A stretch of 64,000 nt of DNA from Phycisphaerales bacterium (lineage in GTDB: Bacteria > Planctomycetota > Phycisphaerae > UBA1845). Below the pieces are notes generated by a model that did no database searches, was not told the DNA's origin, and saw nothing but the letters and a program-made list of their open reading frames with translations. Positions 1-8,414 of this stretch are shown piece by piece (within the stretch, counting starts at the first letter, position 1; each line of letters begins with the position of its first letter). The stretch spans positions 15,270 to 79,269 of the forward strand of contig JACKHH010000014.1 of NCBI GenBank assembly GCA_020639095.1, given 5' to 3'. The translations under genes and the position numbers were made by a program.

Positions 1-26
1 CAGCTTTCACCATTCGTCAATCGGGT

Positions 27-43
27 GGTGGGCAGTGCCCACC
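27..43. repeat. GGTGGGC/GCCCACC palindrome
   Basis: A 7-bp inverted repeat with a 3-base loop is followed directly by CTAC. The same design (GGYGGGC, short loop, GCCCRCC, CTAC) occurs twice more at 7627-7678, so it is a dispersed intergenic family. It lies just downstream of pdxA and could act as a weak transcript end. Confidence 0.6.
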
Positions 44-92
44 CTACAAATCTCAATCCGTTCTTGGTGCCTTGGCGACTTGGTGGTTCAAA

Positions 93-1202
93 TCACTGCT
101 GTGGCTTCGCCGGGGTAGGGGTCGACTTGTCTTTGGGCATTGGGCGGCGGCGGGATTCGGGCGCGACCGGGGCGCGGGCCATGCGGCAGGCGAGGTCGAT
201 GGCGGCTTGCATGCTGCCCGGGTTGGCGAGGTTGCGGCCCACAATGTCGAACGCGGTGCCGTGATCGACGCTTGTGCGGATCGCGGGCAACCCGAGCGTC
301 ACGTTCACCGACGAATCGAAGTGCAGCAACTTGATCGGCATCAGCCCCTGGTCGTGGTACATCGCAACGACGCCGTCGTAATGCCCCTTCGCCGCCTTCA
401 CAAAGAGCGTATCGGCTGGGAATGGGCCTTCTACGTGAATTCCCAATTCACCGGCCATCACCATCGCCGGTTCGATGATTCGCGATTCCTCATCGCCAAA
501 GCGGCCCTCTTCGCCCGCGTGGGGATTGAGCCCGCAGACGGCGATGCGCGGCGACTCGATGTTCCAATAGCGCCGCAACCAGTCGTCGAGCAAATCGATG
601 GGCTGAAAGACTCTGCCGATCGTGAAAGTGTTCCGCAACTCGAACAGGCCCACGTGCGCACTGGCCAGCGCCACGCGCATCCGCCCGCCGACAAACGCCA
701 TCGTCACCCGCCGCGCGCGGTACGCTTCCGCAAGATACTCGGTGTGGCCGGGCACCTTTGCACCGGCCATCTTCCAACTGATTTTGTGGATCGGACCGGT
801 GACAATCGCGTCGAGTCGCTTCGCCTTTTGCGCGGCGATGGCTTCGTCGAGGAAACGCAGCGACGCGTACCCGCCCTCCGACGTCGCCTGACGGCAGCCC
901 GGCCCGGGCGATGGCAGATCGTCGAAGTCAGCCACGACAACGCCCGAGCGAACTACGTCTATTTCTTCGTGCGGGACGCGAAACCAGTATGGATTGATCT
1001 CAGCTTGATCGGCTGCGTAGGCGAGCATCTCGTGCAGGCCATAGACAACGAACCGCCCGCGACTCCGCAGTTCAGGGTCCGCGAGCGCTTTGACAATAAC
1101 CTCCGCGCCGATGCCGGCGGGGTCGCCCATGGTTATCCCAATGAGCGGCTTGTCGCCGTTGACGGACGAAGGCACATCAAACTGTTCAGGGCTGTCACTC
1201 AA
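93..1202 (-). CDS. pdxA: 4-hydroxythreonine-4-phosphate dehydrogenase PdxA
   Basis: This cytoplasmic enzyme oxidises 4-hydroxy-L-threonine phosphate with NAD in the DXP-dependent route to pyridoxal phosphate. The 369-residue product has the family landmarks in order: GITMGDPAGIG near residue 22, TGPIHK, PGHTEYLA, GLNPHAGE, GPFPADTLF, YHDQGLMPIK and VDHGTAFD. The three metal-ligand histidines of the family are all in those motifs. Length is slightly above the usual 330 because of a basic, Pro-rich tail of about 25 residues after the last conserved helix. It stands alone; ribE lies upstream in the same direction, separated by palindromes, so cotranscription is uncertain. Confidence 0.95.
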   Translation of the reverse strand: MSDSPEQFDVPSSVNGDKPLIGITMGDPAGIGAEVIVKALADPELRSRGRFVVYGLHEMLAYAADQAEINPYWFRVPHEEIDVVRSGVVVADFDDLPSPGPGCRQATSEGGYASLRFLDEAIAAQKAKRLDAIVTGPIHKISWKMAGAKVPGHTEYLAEAYRARRVTMAFVGGRMRVALASAHVGLFELRNTFTIGRVFQPIDLLDDWLRRYWNIESPRIAVCGLNPHAGEEGRFGDEESRIIEPAMVMAGELGIHVEGPFPADTLFVKAAKGHYDGVVAMYHDQGLMPIKLLHFDSSVNVTLGLPAIRTSVDHGTAFDIVGRNLANPGSMQAAIDLACRMARAPVAPESRRRPMPKDKSTPTPAKPQQ

Positions 1203-1227
1203 AGCGTACGCACCTAACCAATCAGAA

Positions 1228-1307
1228 CCCCAGGCGCCAAGCCTGGGGCCGAAGTTTCATGCGGCCAATTGCTATCGTGCCCCCTCCTTGGCGCAGGGGG
1301 TTCTGAA
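1228..1307. repeat. Two intergenic palindromes between pdxA and ribE
   Basis: Positions 1228-1248 form CCCCAGGC-5-GCCTGGGG. Positions 1280-1307 carry a CCCCCT...AGGGGG hairpin followed by TTCTGA. The second is repeated almost exactly at 4428-4455, so both belong to dispersed families. Confidence 0.65.
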
Positions 1308-1353
1308 TCGCTTCCGCGAACCCGTTCTTCGATTTCGTGAACCCGCACTTCGT

Positions 1354-1995
1354 TTACGCGAACCCCTGCTCGCGAAGCTTTTCCAGCGTCAACCCGCCGG
1401 TCTGCCCCAACGAACGCAGGTGATGCACGACCGTTCGCGCGATAATGTCCGACTCGATGTTCACGCGATCCCCCACTTTGCGGTCCGGCAGATTCGTGCG
1501 GTCAAGCGTCGTCGGAATGATCGCGACAGAGAATTCATCGCCACGCACCTCGGCGATCGTGAGCGAAATCCCGTCAATCGCGACCGACCCCTTGGGAATG
1601 ACGTACTGCCGCACGGCATCTTCAGGCTTAAGCCAGAGCACCCACTCCGCCGGTGTGTCAATCCGCCGCACCACCTCCGCCATTCCGTCAACGTGCCCCT
1701 GCACGAAGTGCCCATCAAGGCGGCTGGTGGGTTGGAGCGAACGTTCCAGATTCACGCGATCACCGGCAGACAACCCGCCGAGGCTCGAACGCTGAAGTGT
1801 TTCGGTGATGACGTCGAAGTCCAGTTCGCTGCCACGCGCGCCGGTAACCGTCAGGCACACGCCGTTCACCGCGACGCTCGCGCCGTGCACGGCATCGCTC
1901 GCCACGATTCCCGCGTCAACGCAGAGCTTCCGCCCCCCCGCCACCGGCGAGGTACGAACAATGCGACCCGTAGTTTCGACAATTCCCGTGAACAT
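1354..1995 (-). CDS. ribE: Riboflavin synthase, alpha chain
   Basis: Catalyses dismutation of two 6,7-dimethyl-8-ribityllumazine molecules to riboflavin. The 213-residue protein shows the tandem lumazine-binding repeats of the family. Repeat one starts MFTGIVE and contains VNGVCLTV. Repeat two contains GHFVQGHVDG and IDGISLTI. The MFTG start is the invariant family N-terminus, which fixes the start codon. Length is normal. No other riboflavin genes are adjacent, which is common where rib genes are dispersed. Also known as ribC in some naming schemes. Confidence 0.95.
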   Translation of the reverse strand: MFTGIVETTGRIVRTSPVAGGRKLCVDAGIVASDAVHGASVAVNGVCLTVTGARGSELDFDVITETLQRSSLGGLSAGDRVNLERSLQPTSRLDGHFVQGHVDGMAEVVRRIDTPAEWVLWLKPEDAVRQYVIPKGSVAIDGISLTIAEVRGDEFSVAIIPTTLDRTNLPDRKVGDRVNIESDIIARTVVHHLRSLGQTGGLTLEKLREQGFA

Positions 1996-2097
1996 GGCGT
2001 CCTCGCGTTATATTGCGTACCGCTAGACTCTATGCTGTGCGCGCAGTGAGTCAATCGGCACCGGGTCGTACCATGGGCTGGGGATGTCGAATCAGGA

Positions 2098-2289
2098 ATT
2101 GTGGTGCAGGCATCTTGCCTGCACTCGCGAGTTGAACGGGGCATTCAACGCGCAAGTAAGCCGTCAGTTCGCGAATCACCATTGGTGACCGGATAGCCCG
2201 GTTCGCGGGCGCGGGACAAGAGCCAGTAACGAGTATTCTGTGGGACCGGTTTTCCAACCGGTCAGACCGGCTGGAAAGCCGGTCCCACA
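2098..2289. repeat. Intergenic palindromes (1996-2312 gap)
   Basis: The 317-base gap holds no gene. Positions 2098-2123 contain TGCAGGC-5-GCCTGCA preceded by ATTGTGG; a copy in inverse orientation with two mismatches lies at 44456-44481. Positions 2239-2289 form a 51-base element with TGTGGGACCGG at one end, its complement at the other, and further nested GACCGG repeats inside. Confidence 0.65.
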
Positions 2290-2312
2290 TACAAACGGAA
2301 TTATCTCTATCG

Positions 2313-2705
2313 ATGGTTGCGTCTACTCCCAAGACTTCGCACGTGCATTGCGTTCGTTGCGGTTATGATCTCTTTGGCTGCGCGTCGCGTGTATGCCCGG
2401 AGTGCGGCTTGGACCTGCGTCGCAATCTGCGCGTCTCGCATCGGGAGCGTCGTTCGCGCTTGCTGCGTACCCTACTGCTACCAGCCGCGGTGTGGTTGGT
2501 TGTGTTCGTGGGTGGCGTGGTCGCGTTCGCGCCTGGCGATAACTTCGTCCCCAAGAACCCGCGTCTAACGCCGTCAGCCGAGTACGAATTGCTCACGCGA
2601 AACGCAATGTTCACGGCGGCCTGGCTGGCCACCGCGGTCGCGATGACGCTTCTCGCATTGCTGCTGATCGCGGGACGCAGCTACCAACAGTCGCGAACCC
2701 AATAG
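2313..2705 (+). CDS. Small zinc-ribbon membrane protein
   Basis: A 130-residue protein of unknown function. Residues 13-31 form a zinc ribbon, C13-x2-C16-G-Y-D ... C28-P-E-C31-G. It is followed by an Arg-rich linker, one hydrophobic segment near residues 52-72 and a second near 107-125, so the ribbon is probably cytoplasmic and membrane tethered. The CxxCGYDL...CPECG signature recurs in the product at 32425 and, more loosely, at 22777 and 62309. Such proteins are frequent in Planctomycetota. No conserved partner is adjacent. Confidence 0.7.
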   Translation: MVASTPKTSHVHCVRCGYDLFGCASRVCPECGLDLRRNLRVSHRERRSRLLRTLLLPAAVWLVVFVGGVVAFAPGDNFVPKNPRLTPSAEYELLTRNAMFTAAWLATAVAMTLLALLLIAGRSYQQSRTQ

Positions 2706-2750
2706 GCAACCGATCGCCACGGCCAACAGATCAGGCACGCGTTGCGCGCC

Positions 2751-4397
2751 CTATCCTTCCTTGAGCGCCGCGATGAGTTCCAGCATGGCCTTCTTGCCAT
2801 CACCGAACATCATCAGCGTGTTTTCCGCTGCGAACAGCGGGTTGGGGATACCCGCAAAGCCGGGGCTCAGGCTGCGCTTCACCACCACGCAGGTGCGGGC
2901 TTTGTCGACGTCGATGATCGGCATGCCCGCGATCGGGGACTTGGGATCGGTGCGCGCGACGGGGTTCACCACGTCATTCGCGCCGATCACCAGGGCGACA
3001 TCGTACTGCTCCATCTCCGGGTTCACTTCATCCATCTCGCGGAGCTTGTCGTACGGGATGTTCGCCTCAGCCAGCAACACGTTCATGTGGCCGGGCATGC
3101 GGCCCGCCACCGGGTGCACGCCGAAATCGACCGTGCAACCTCGCGACTCCAGCAGGTTCATCAGGTCGCGGCAGGCATGCTGACATTGGGAAACCGCCAT
3201 GCCGTAACCGGGGATGATGATCGCCTTCTGGGCGCTGTCGAAAAGCATCGCCACTTCCTCGGGCGACGCGGACTTGACCGTCTTGTAAACCTCGTCGGCA
3301 TCGGGCGTTTCGGAGGTCGGCCCCATCTTGCCGAAAATCACGTTGGGCAGCGAGCGGTTCATCGCCTTGCACATGATCTTGGTGAGGATGATGCCCGACG
3401 CACCCACCAGCGAGCCCGCGATAATCAGCACCGTGTTGCTGATAACGAAACCGGTCGCACACGCAGCGAGGCCCGAATAGCTGTTGAGCAGCGCGATGAC
3501 CACCGGCATGTCCGCGCCACCAATCGGCTGGGTGATCAAAATGCCCAGTATCGCCGCGACGATGAAGATCAACCAATAGGCAGCATGCGCCGAACCGGTC
3601 GGCATGCCGTTCGTTCCGTACGAAACCGTGAGCCACCAACCGAGCAGAATGCAAACGACAACAAGGACTCCATTGAACACCTGCTGCGCGGAAAACATGG
3701 ATCCATTGGGAATCCACTTCACGTTTTGCAGCTTGTAGTACGCGACAATACTGCCAAAGAACGTAATTGATCCGATGAAGCCCGAAAGCGCCGTGGCCAC
3801 ACCTGTCTGCACCGTAGCGGCTTCATAGAAGAGCGCCGCACCGGCGACAAGCACCGACGCGATACCGCCAAAACCATTGAAGAGCGCGACCATTTCGGGC
3901 ATCGCGGTCATTTCGACCTTGATGGCTTTGTATCCGCCGTACGCCCCACCAATCACCAAGCCGATTATGATCCAGACCCAATTCAGCCCGCCGACGGTAA
4001 GCGTCGCAACCACTGCAAGGAGCATTCCCGCGGCACTGATAAGATTGCCGTTCACCGCCGTTCGCGGATGCGTCAACCACTTGAGGCCTGCGATGAACAG
4101 GATCGACGCGATGAGGTACGCCAGCCGACGTCCCGAACTGGAACGCGAACCGTGCACCGCCTCACCCTCAACAACCTCACCAAGACCGCCATCGTCGGCA
4201 GGTGCGAGTTGTTCTGCCGCACCACCTTCGTCGTCACCGGCGACGTCAGCGTTGTCATCGTCGTGCTGAATCGCACCGGCGGTGTGTTCGGCTTGGTCGC
4301 GGCGCAACTCGGTGCTGGGCGTCGCTGTGGGAACTTCATGGTCAGTCGGTTGCCCGAAGGAGCAAACCGCGACGAGAATTAGCAGCAGATTGAGCAT
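2751..4397 (-). CDS. pntB: NAD(P) transhydrogenase subunit beta
   Basis: The NADP(H)-binding and membrane subunit of proton-translocating transhydrogenase, which uses the proton gradient to reduce NADP+ with NADH. About nine hydrophobic segments span residues 95-340. They are followed by the dIII NADP domain with IIPGYGMAVSQ, VAGRMPGHMNVLL, IGANDVVNP and KRSLSPGFAGI. At 548 residues it is about 85 longer than the E. coli protein. The extra N-terminus has a signal-like hydrophobic stretch (residues 1-16) and an acidic, Ala-rich segment before the family start at about LAYLIASILFIAGLK. It is the last gene of pntA1-pntA2-pntB. Confidence 0.93.
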   Translation of the reverse strand: MLNLLLILVAVCSFGQPTDHEVPTATPSTELRRDQAEHTAGAIQHDDDNADVAGDDEGGAAEQLAPADDGGLGEVVEGEAVHGSRSSSGRRLAYLIASILFIAGLKWLTHPRTAVNGNLISAAGMLLAVVATLTVGGLNWVWIIIGLVIGGAYGGYKAIKVEMTAMPEMVALFNGFGGIASVLVAGAALFYEAATVQTGVATALSGFIGSITFFGSIVAYYKLQNVKWIPNGSMFSAQQVFNGVLVVVCILLGWWLTVSYGTNGMPTGSAHAAYWLIFIVAAILGILITQPIGGADMPVVIALLNSYSGLAACATGFVISNTVLIIAGSLVGASGIILTKIMCKAMNRSLPNVIFGKMGPTSETPDADEVYKTVKSASPEEVAMLFDSAQKAIIIPGYGMAVSQCQHACRDLMNLLESRGCTVDFGVHPVAGRMPGHMNVLLAEANIPYDKLREMDEVNPEMEQYDVALVIGANDVVNPVARTDPKSPIAGMPIIDVDKARTCVVVKRSLSPGFAGIPNPLFAAENTLMMFGDGKKAMLELIAALKEG

Positions 4398-4427
4398 TTT
4401 GCGTTCTTCCGCTTGGTTATCGGGATG

Positions 4428-4455
4428 GCCCCCTGCTTGGCGCAGGGGGTTCTGA
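4428..4455. repeat. CCCCC/GGGGG hairpin repeat, second copy
   Basis: Nearly identical to the 1280-1307 element: CCCCCT, a short CTTGGCGC core, AGGGGG and then TTCTGA. It lies in the 72-base gap between pntA2 and pntB and could act on the transcript between these genes. Confidence 0.6.
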
Positions 4456-4469
4456 TTCTCTAACTGGCG

Positions 4470-4742
4470 CTACTTCTTCTTGAACATGCCGAGCATGCGG
4501 TGCGTGACCGCATAACCGCCAATAACGTTGATCGTGGCGAAGGCGACGGCAAGACAGCCGACGATATTCGCAGCAAGTCCATCATGACCGGCCGCGAGCA
4601 CCGCACCCACCAGCGTGATACCCGAGATCGCGTTCGATCCCGACATCAACGGCGTGTGCAGCGTTGGCGGAACTTTCGTGATGATTTCGCGGCCGACGTA
4701 CATCGCCAGCGCGAAGATCGTCAAACCAGTGACAAGATCCAT
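4470..4742 (-). CDS. pntA2: NAD(P) transhydrogenase subunit alpha2 (membrane part)
   Basis: A 90-residue membrane protein equivalent to the C-terminal transmembrane part of E. coli PntA, here encoded separately as in Rhodospirillum and many other bacteria. Three hydrophobic helices are visible, with the conserved MSGSNAISGI motif between the first and second. A short MFKKK tail follows the third. Its ATG overlaps the stop of pntA1 by one base, indicating translational coupling within the operon. Confidence 0.93.
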   Translation of the reverse strand: MDLVTGLTIFALAMYVGREIITKVPPTLHTPLMSGSNAISGITLVGAVLAAGHDGLAANIVGCLAVAFATINVIGGYAVTHRMLGMFKKK

Positions 4743-5971
4743 CAGCCGTTACCTCCTTCCGCCGCGCCGGACGCGGCAGCAGGTTCGGGTTCCTTTGCGG
4801 GCGGGTTCAATGCGGGCAGACCCATCAGATCGCGAACGCGGGCATGCGTGACCTCGCCGCCGTGCGTCACCACGCAACCCGACGTGATCTCATCGCTCAT
4901 GTCCACCTTCCACGCGCCGTCCTTCACAAAATGGTTCAGCAGCGTTTGTATGTTCCGTGCGTACATCTGCGACGCGTGCACCGCAATCGTCGAAGGCAGA
5001 TTCGACGGGCCGATGATCGTCACGCCGTTTTCCACCACCGTCTCGTCGCACTTCGTCAGTTCACAGTTACCACCGCGTTCAGCCGCCAGGTCGATGATGA
5101 CCGAACCGGGCTTCATCCCGCGGACCATGTCCGCCGTGATGAGCACCGGCGACTTCTTGCCGGGAATCGCTGCCGTGGTAATCACCGCGTCATTCTCTGC
5201 GACGACGCGGGCCATCATCTCGCGCTGCTTGCGAATGAAGTCCTCACCCATTTCCTTGGCGTACCCGCCCTTGTCTTCCGCGGCCTTTGTATCCAGGTCC
5301 ATCTCGACGAACTTCGCGCCGAGGCTTTCGACCTGCTCCTTCACGGCTGGGCGTACGTCATAACCGGAGACAATCGCCCCCAGACGCTTCGCCGTCGCAA
5401 TCGCCTGCAAACCGGCGACACCGGCTCCAATGACGAAGAACCGCGCGGGAGCGATGGTACCCGCCGCCGTCATCATCATCGGGCACATACGCGGAAGCGT
5501 GTCCGCCGCGATCAACACGGCTTTGTAGCCCGCGATGTTCGCCATGCTCGAGAGCGCGTCCATGCTCTGCGCGCGGGTGATTCGCGGAACCAGCTCCATG
5601 CTGACCGCCGTGATCTTCCGCTCAGCCAGCTTGCGCACGAGATCGAAGTCGATGAGCGGATCGAGGAAGGTGACGAGCACCGCGCCTTCCTTGAGCAGGT
5701 CGGCTTCATTGCCACCGGCTGCGTCGTTTTGACCGGGTTTGGTGGCTTTGACGACGATGTCCGCTTCGCTGAAGAGTTTGCGTGCGTCGGATTCGACGGT
5801 AGCGCCCGCAGAACGGTACGACTCATCATCATGTGCGGAAGCAACACCGGCACCGGATTGCACGACGACCTCCAGGCCGGCTTTGATCAGCTTCGCGCAC
5901 GATTCGGGAATGAGCGCGACGCGATTTTCGCCGGGCTGGGTTTCAAGAGGTACGGCGATTTTCATAGACAC
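4742..5971 (-). CDS. pntA1: NAD(P) transhydrogenase subunit alpha1 (NAD-binding)
   Basis: The soluble NAD(H)-binding domain I subunit of proton-translocating transhydrogenase. Family marks in the 409 residues are the N-terminal VPLETQPGENRVALIPE, the RITRAQSMDALSSMANIAGY segment that contacts domain III, the Rossmann motif VIGAGVAGLQA, and PGSVIIDLAAERGGNCE near residue 290. An Ala/Pro/Glu-rich linker of about 25 residues closes the protein, matching its separation from the membrane part. It is the first gene of the operon. The upstream 556 bases towards the ABC operon are divergent. Confidence 0.95.
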   Translation of the reverse strand: MSMKIAVPLETQPGENRVALIPESCAKLIKAGLEVVVQSGAGVASAHDDESYRSAGATVESDARKLFSEADIVVKATKPGQNDAAGGNEADLLKEGAVLVTFLDPLIDFDLVRKLAERKITAVSMELVPRITRAQSMDALSSMANIAGYKAVLIAADTLPRMCPMMMTAAGTIAPARFFVIGAGVAGLQAIATAKRLGAIVSGYDVRPAVKEQVESLGAKFVEMDLDTKAAEDKGGYAKEMGEDFIRKQREMMARVVAENDAVITTAAIPGKKSPVLITADMVRGMKPGSVIIDLAAERGGNCELTKCDETVVENGVTIIGPSNLPSTIAVHASQMYARNIQTLLNHFVKDGAWKVDMSDEITSGCVVTHGGEVTHARVRDLMGLPALNPPAKEPEPAAASGAAEGGNG

Positions 5972-6405
5972 CTCGTTGAGACAGGCACCTGTTCAGTGAT
6001 CGCGGGCGAACAGCGAGCACTGAAACGGGCAAGGTTACCCCAATGGTAGTGGGGTCGCGGAAATCGGCTGCGGACCTTTCGCGCCATCGGTCCCACGCCA
6101 TTATTGAGCGAACTGCGTCCGCTCACCGCGTTCACATTGTTCTTTGTCGGCAATCGGCCGCGCCGCACTTTGCCCCGCGCTTGACCACGCCGGTCGCGCG
6201 GAGGTTCGCGGTCGAGGCTTGCCGCGTGTCACGAGAGTGTAACTCGGCGCATCGCCGAGGCAAGACGCAACATCCCGAGCAGTCCCGAAAATCGCTCGGT
6301 TTACGCGGAATTCTTCGCGATCACGAATAAACCGGAAGGCGGCGATATCGCTGGCGTCGAGTGTGTGCGAACATGTTCACGTTGAGCCCGGCGCGAACCA
6401 CTACC

Positions 6406-6433
6406 TTGACACCGGCGTTACGGTGTATAGAAA
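6406..6433 (+). promoter_or_regulatory. Candidate sigma-70-type promoter for the ABC operon
   Basis: TTGACA at 6406-6411 is followed after 15-17 bases by the TATAGAAAT stretch at 6426-6434, about 95 bases before the ABC ATPase start. The -10 match is imperfect. The rest of the 5972-6527 gap between the divergent pnt and ABC operons shows no gene and no other element I can support. Confidence 0.35.
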
Positions 6434-6527
6434 TCCGGAATCAATCGGGCCCGGATGCGGTAATACACCCGCACCGGCATCCCGCCCGATACGCGATGAT
6501 TCAGTCACGAGTTCCGAGGTTGTCGCC

Positions 6528-7469
6528 ATGATAGAGGTGAAGAACCTGTGCAAACGCTATGGGCCGGTGCTGGCGGTGGACGGCATCAGCTTCGATGTCA
6601 GTGAGGGCGAGATAGTCGGCTTCCTCGGGCCCAACGGCGCGGGCAAGACGAGCACGATCCGCGTCCTCACGTGTTACCACCCCGCCACCTCGGGCAGCGC
6701 GCGAATCGGCGGGTACGACGTCTTCACGCAGTCGCTCGAAGTGCGCCGCCTGATCGGGTATCTGCCCGAATCGACACCGCTCTACCCCGAAATGCGCGTC
6801 CGCGAGTACCTCAACTTCCGTGGCAAGCTCCACGGGCTGAGTGCGGGCGAACGCGGCGACGCGATTACCCGCGTCACTGGGCGCTGCTGGTTGAAGGATT
6901 TCATCGACCGGCCCATCGGGCACCTGTCGAAGGGTATGCGGCAGCGCGTCGGCTTGGCGGACGCCCTGCTGTGCAATCCGAAGGTGCTCGTGCTCGACGA
7001 GCCGACCATCGGCCTGGACCCCACCCAGATCCGCGAGACCCGCAACCTCATCAAGCAACTTGGCCAAGACCACACGATCCTGTTCAGCTCGCACATTCTC
7101 AGCGAGGTCGAGCAGACGTGCAGCCGGATCATCATCATCGCCGGCGGCAAGCTGATCGCGAGGGGTACGCCGGAGGAATTGCGACACAACATCAGCGCGG
7201 AATCCCGGCTGATCGCGGAGGTTCGCGGTCCGTCGGCGGACGTGAAGAGCGCGGTCGGTGGCATGGGCGGGGTTGCGAGCGTCGAGCTTGCGGAAGTCGA
7301 CGGCTGGTGCCGCCTGAAGATCGCGGGCAACGGCGGGTCGGACATTCGCGAACCGCTGGCGAAGCTGCTGCACGATCGCGGCTGGGGTGTCCGCGAGCTG
7401 CGCCGCGAAACACCGACACTGGAAGACTACTTCGTCAAAGTAATCGCGCAGCAAAGCGGCGCGGCGTAA
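6528..7469 (+). CDS. ABC transporter ATP-binding protein (GldA-like)
   Basis: Cytoplasmic ATPase of an ABC-2 type exporter. The 313-residue product has Walker A GPNGAGKT near residue 38, the signature LSKGMRQRVGLADALL, Walker B VLVLDEPTIGLDP and the H-loop SSHILSEV. An accessory C-terminal domain of about 90 residues is typical of the GldA/NatA/CcmA-like group. The ATG at 6528 is chosen because the family N-terminus (MIEVKNLCKRYG) starts there; an open frame upstream from 6363 lacks homology-like sequence. It leads a four-gene set with the permease, GldG-like and DUF4340-like genes. Confidence 0.9.
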   Translation: MIEVKNLCKRYGPVLAVDGISFDVSEGEIVGFLGPNGAGKTSTIRVLTCYHPATSGSARIGGYDVFTQSLEVRRLIGYLPESTPLYPEMRVREYLNFRGKLHGLSAGERGDAITRVTGRCWLKDFIDRPIGHLSKGMRQRVGLADALLCNPKVLVLDEPTIGLDPTQIRETRNLIKQLGQDHTILFSSHILSEVEQTCSRIIIIAGGKLIARGTPEELRHNISAESRLIAEVRGPSADVKSAVGGMGGVASVELAEVDGWCRLKIAGNGGSDIREPLAKLLHDRGWGVRELRRETPTLEDYFVKVIAQQSGAA

Positions 7470-7626
7470 TTGAGAAAACCGTATTTTGTGGACACCGAAC
7501 CCCCCTCCCTCCGGGAGGGGCACGGGGAGGGCGATAGCGAATAACGCCGAGTTTGGGAAAAACGCGGCGACATCGTGAATCACCCCCACCTGACCTCCCC
7601 CAAAGGGGGAGGGGTTAAACGAAACC

Positions 7627-7678
7627 GGCGGGCAATAGCCCGCCCTACCTGAAGTTGCCGGTGGGCATATGGCCCGCC
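7627..7678. repeat. Paired GGYGGGC palindromes inside the ABC operon
   Basis: Two consecutive hairpins, GGCGGGC-4-GCCCGCC at 7627-7644 and GGTGGGC-5-GCCCGCC at 7660-7678, each followed by CTAC. They are of the same family as 27-43. They sit in the 228-base gap between ATPase and permease together with a CCCTCC...GGAGGG palindrome near 7502-7520. Confidence 0.6.
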
Positions 7679-7697
7679 CTACTTGCGAGATGAGACG

Positions 7698-8414
7698 ATG
7701 CGAAACGTTTGTCCCATCACCCAGCGTGAGTTGAATGCGTATTTCTTTTCGCCCATCGCATACGCGGTGCTGGCGATCTTCATGCTCACGCTTGGCATTC
7801 TGTTCATGTTGACGACGTTCGTCGCGGGCGGTGATTCATCGCTGCGGCAACTCGTCGGATTGATGCCGCTGGTATTGGCGATCTTCCTGCCCATCCTCAC
7901 GATGCGGCTGCTCGCTGACGAATTCCGCAGCGGAACAATCGAAACGCTCATGACCGCACCGGTCGACGAAACCGAGGTGATTCTCGGCAAATTCTTCGGC
8001 GCGCTCGTGTTCTACTGCATCATGTTGCTGGCGATGCTCGCGTTCGCGATCGTGATTGCTGCGTTCGGCAGGCTCGACTTCGGCCTGCTCAGCGCCACAT
8101 ACATCGGATTGCTGCTGCTTGGCGGGTTGTACATCGCGGTGGGCGTTTTCTTCAGCGCGTGTACCAGCAACCAGATCATAGCTGCCGTGTGTACCATCGT
8201 TCCGCTGATGGCGTTCACGTTTCTCGCGGACTTCCTCGCGACGAAGGTCAGCGGTTTCTGGGGCTTGATTCTCCACCACCTTTCGATTCAGGAGCACTTC
8301 GGCGACTTCGCCCGCGGGCTCGTTGATCTGAACGACGTGGTGTTCTTCCTGACGACAGCCGTGCTGTTTCTGTTCTTCGCGGTCAAAGTGTTGGAGTCGC
8401 GACGATGGCGGTAG
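7698..8414 (+). CDS. ABC-2 transporter permease (GldF-like)
   Basis: A 238-residue membrane protein with six hydrophobic segments. It carries the ABC-2 permease signature after the second helix, where LTMRLLADEFRSGTIETLMTAPV lies on a cytoplasmic loop. The start at 7698 gives MRNVCPITQREL, the usual N-terminal amphipathic segment; an ATG 15 bases earlier is also possible. Its stop overlaps the start of the GldG-like gene by ten bases. It should form the channel with the ATPase at 6528. The transported substrate cannot be read from sequence. Confidence 0.9.
   Translation: MRNVCPITQRELNAYFFSPIAYAVLAIFMLTLGILFMLTTFVAGGDSSLRQLVGLMPLVLAIFLPILTMRLLADEFRSGTIETLMTAPVDETEVILGKFFGALVFYCIMLLAMLAFAIVIAAFGRLDFGLLSATYIGLLLLGGLYIAVGVFFSACTSNQIIAAVCTIVPLMAFTFLADFLATKVSGFWGLILHHLSIQEHFGDFARGLVDLNDVVFFLTTAVLFLFFAVKVLESRRWR

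Noticed and set aside
72..1217. 381-codon plus-strand open frame opposite pdxA
   Set aside because: Its His/Arg/Asp-rich sequence is the shadow of pdxA in high-GC DNA; pdxA motifs are complete.
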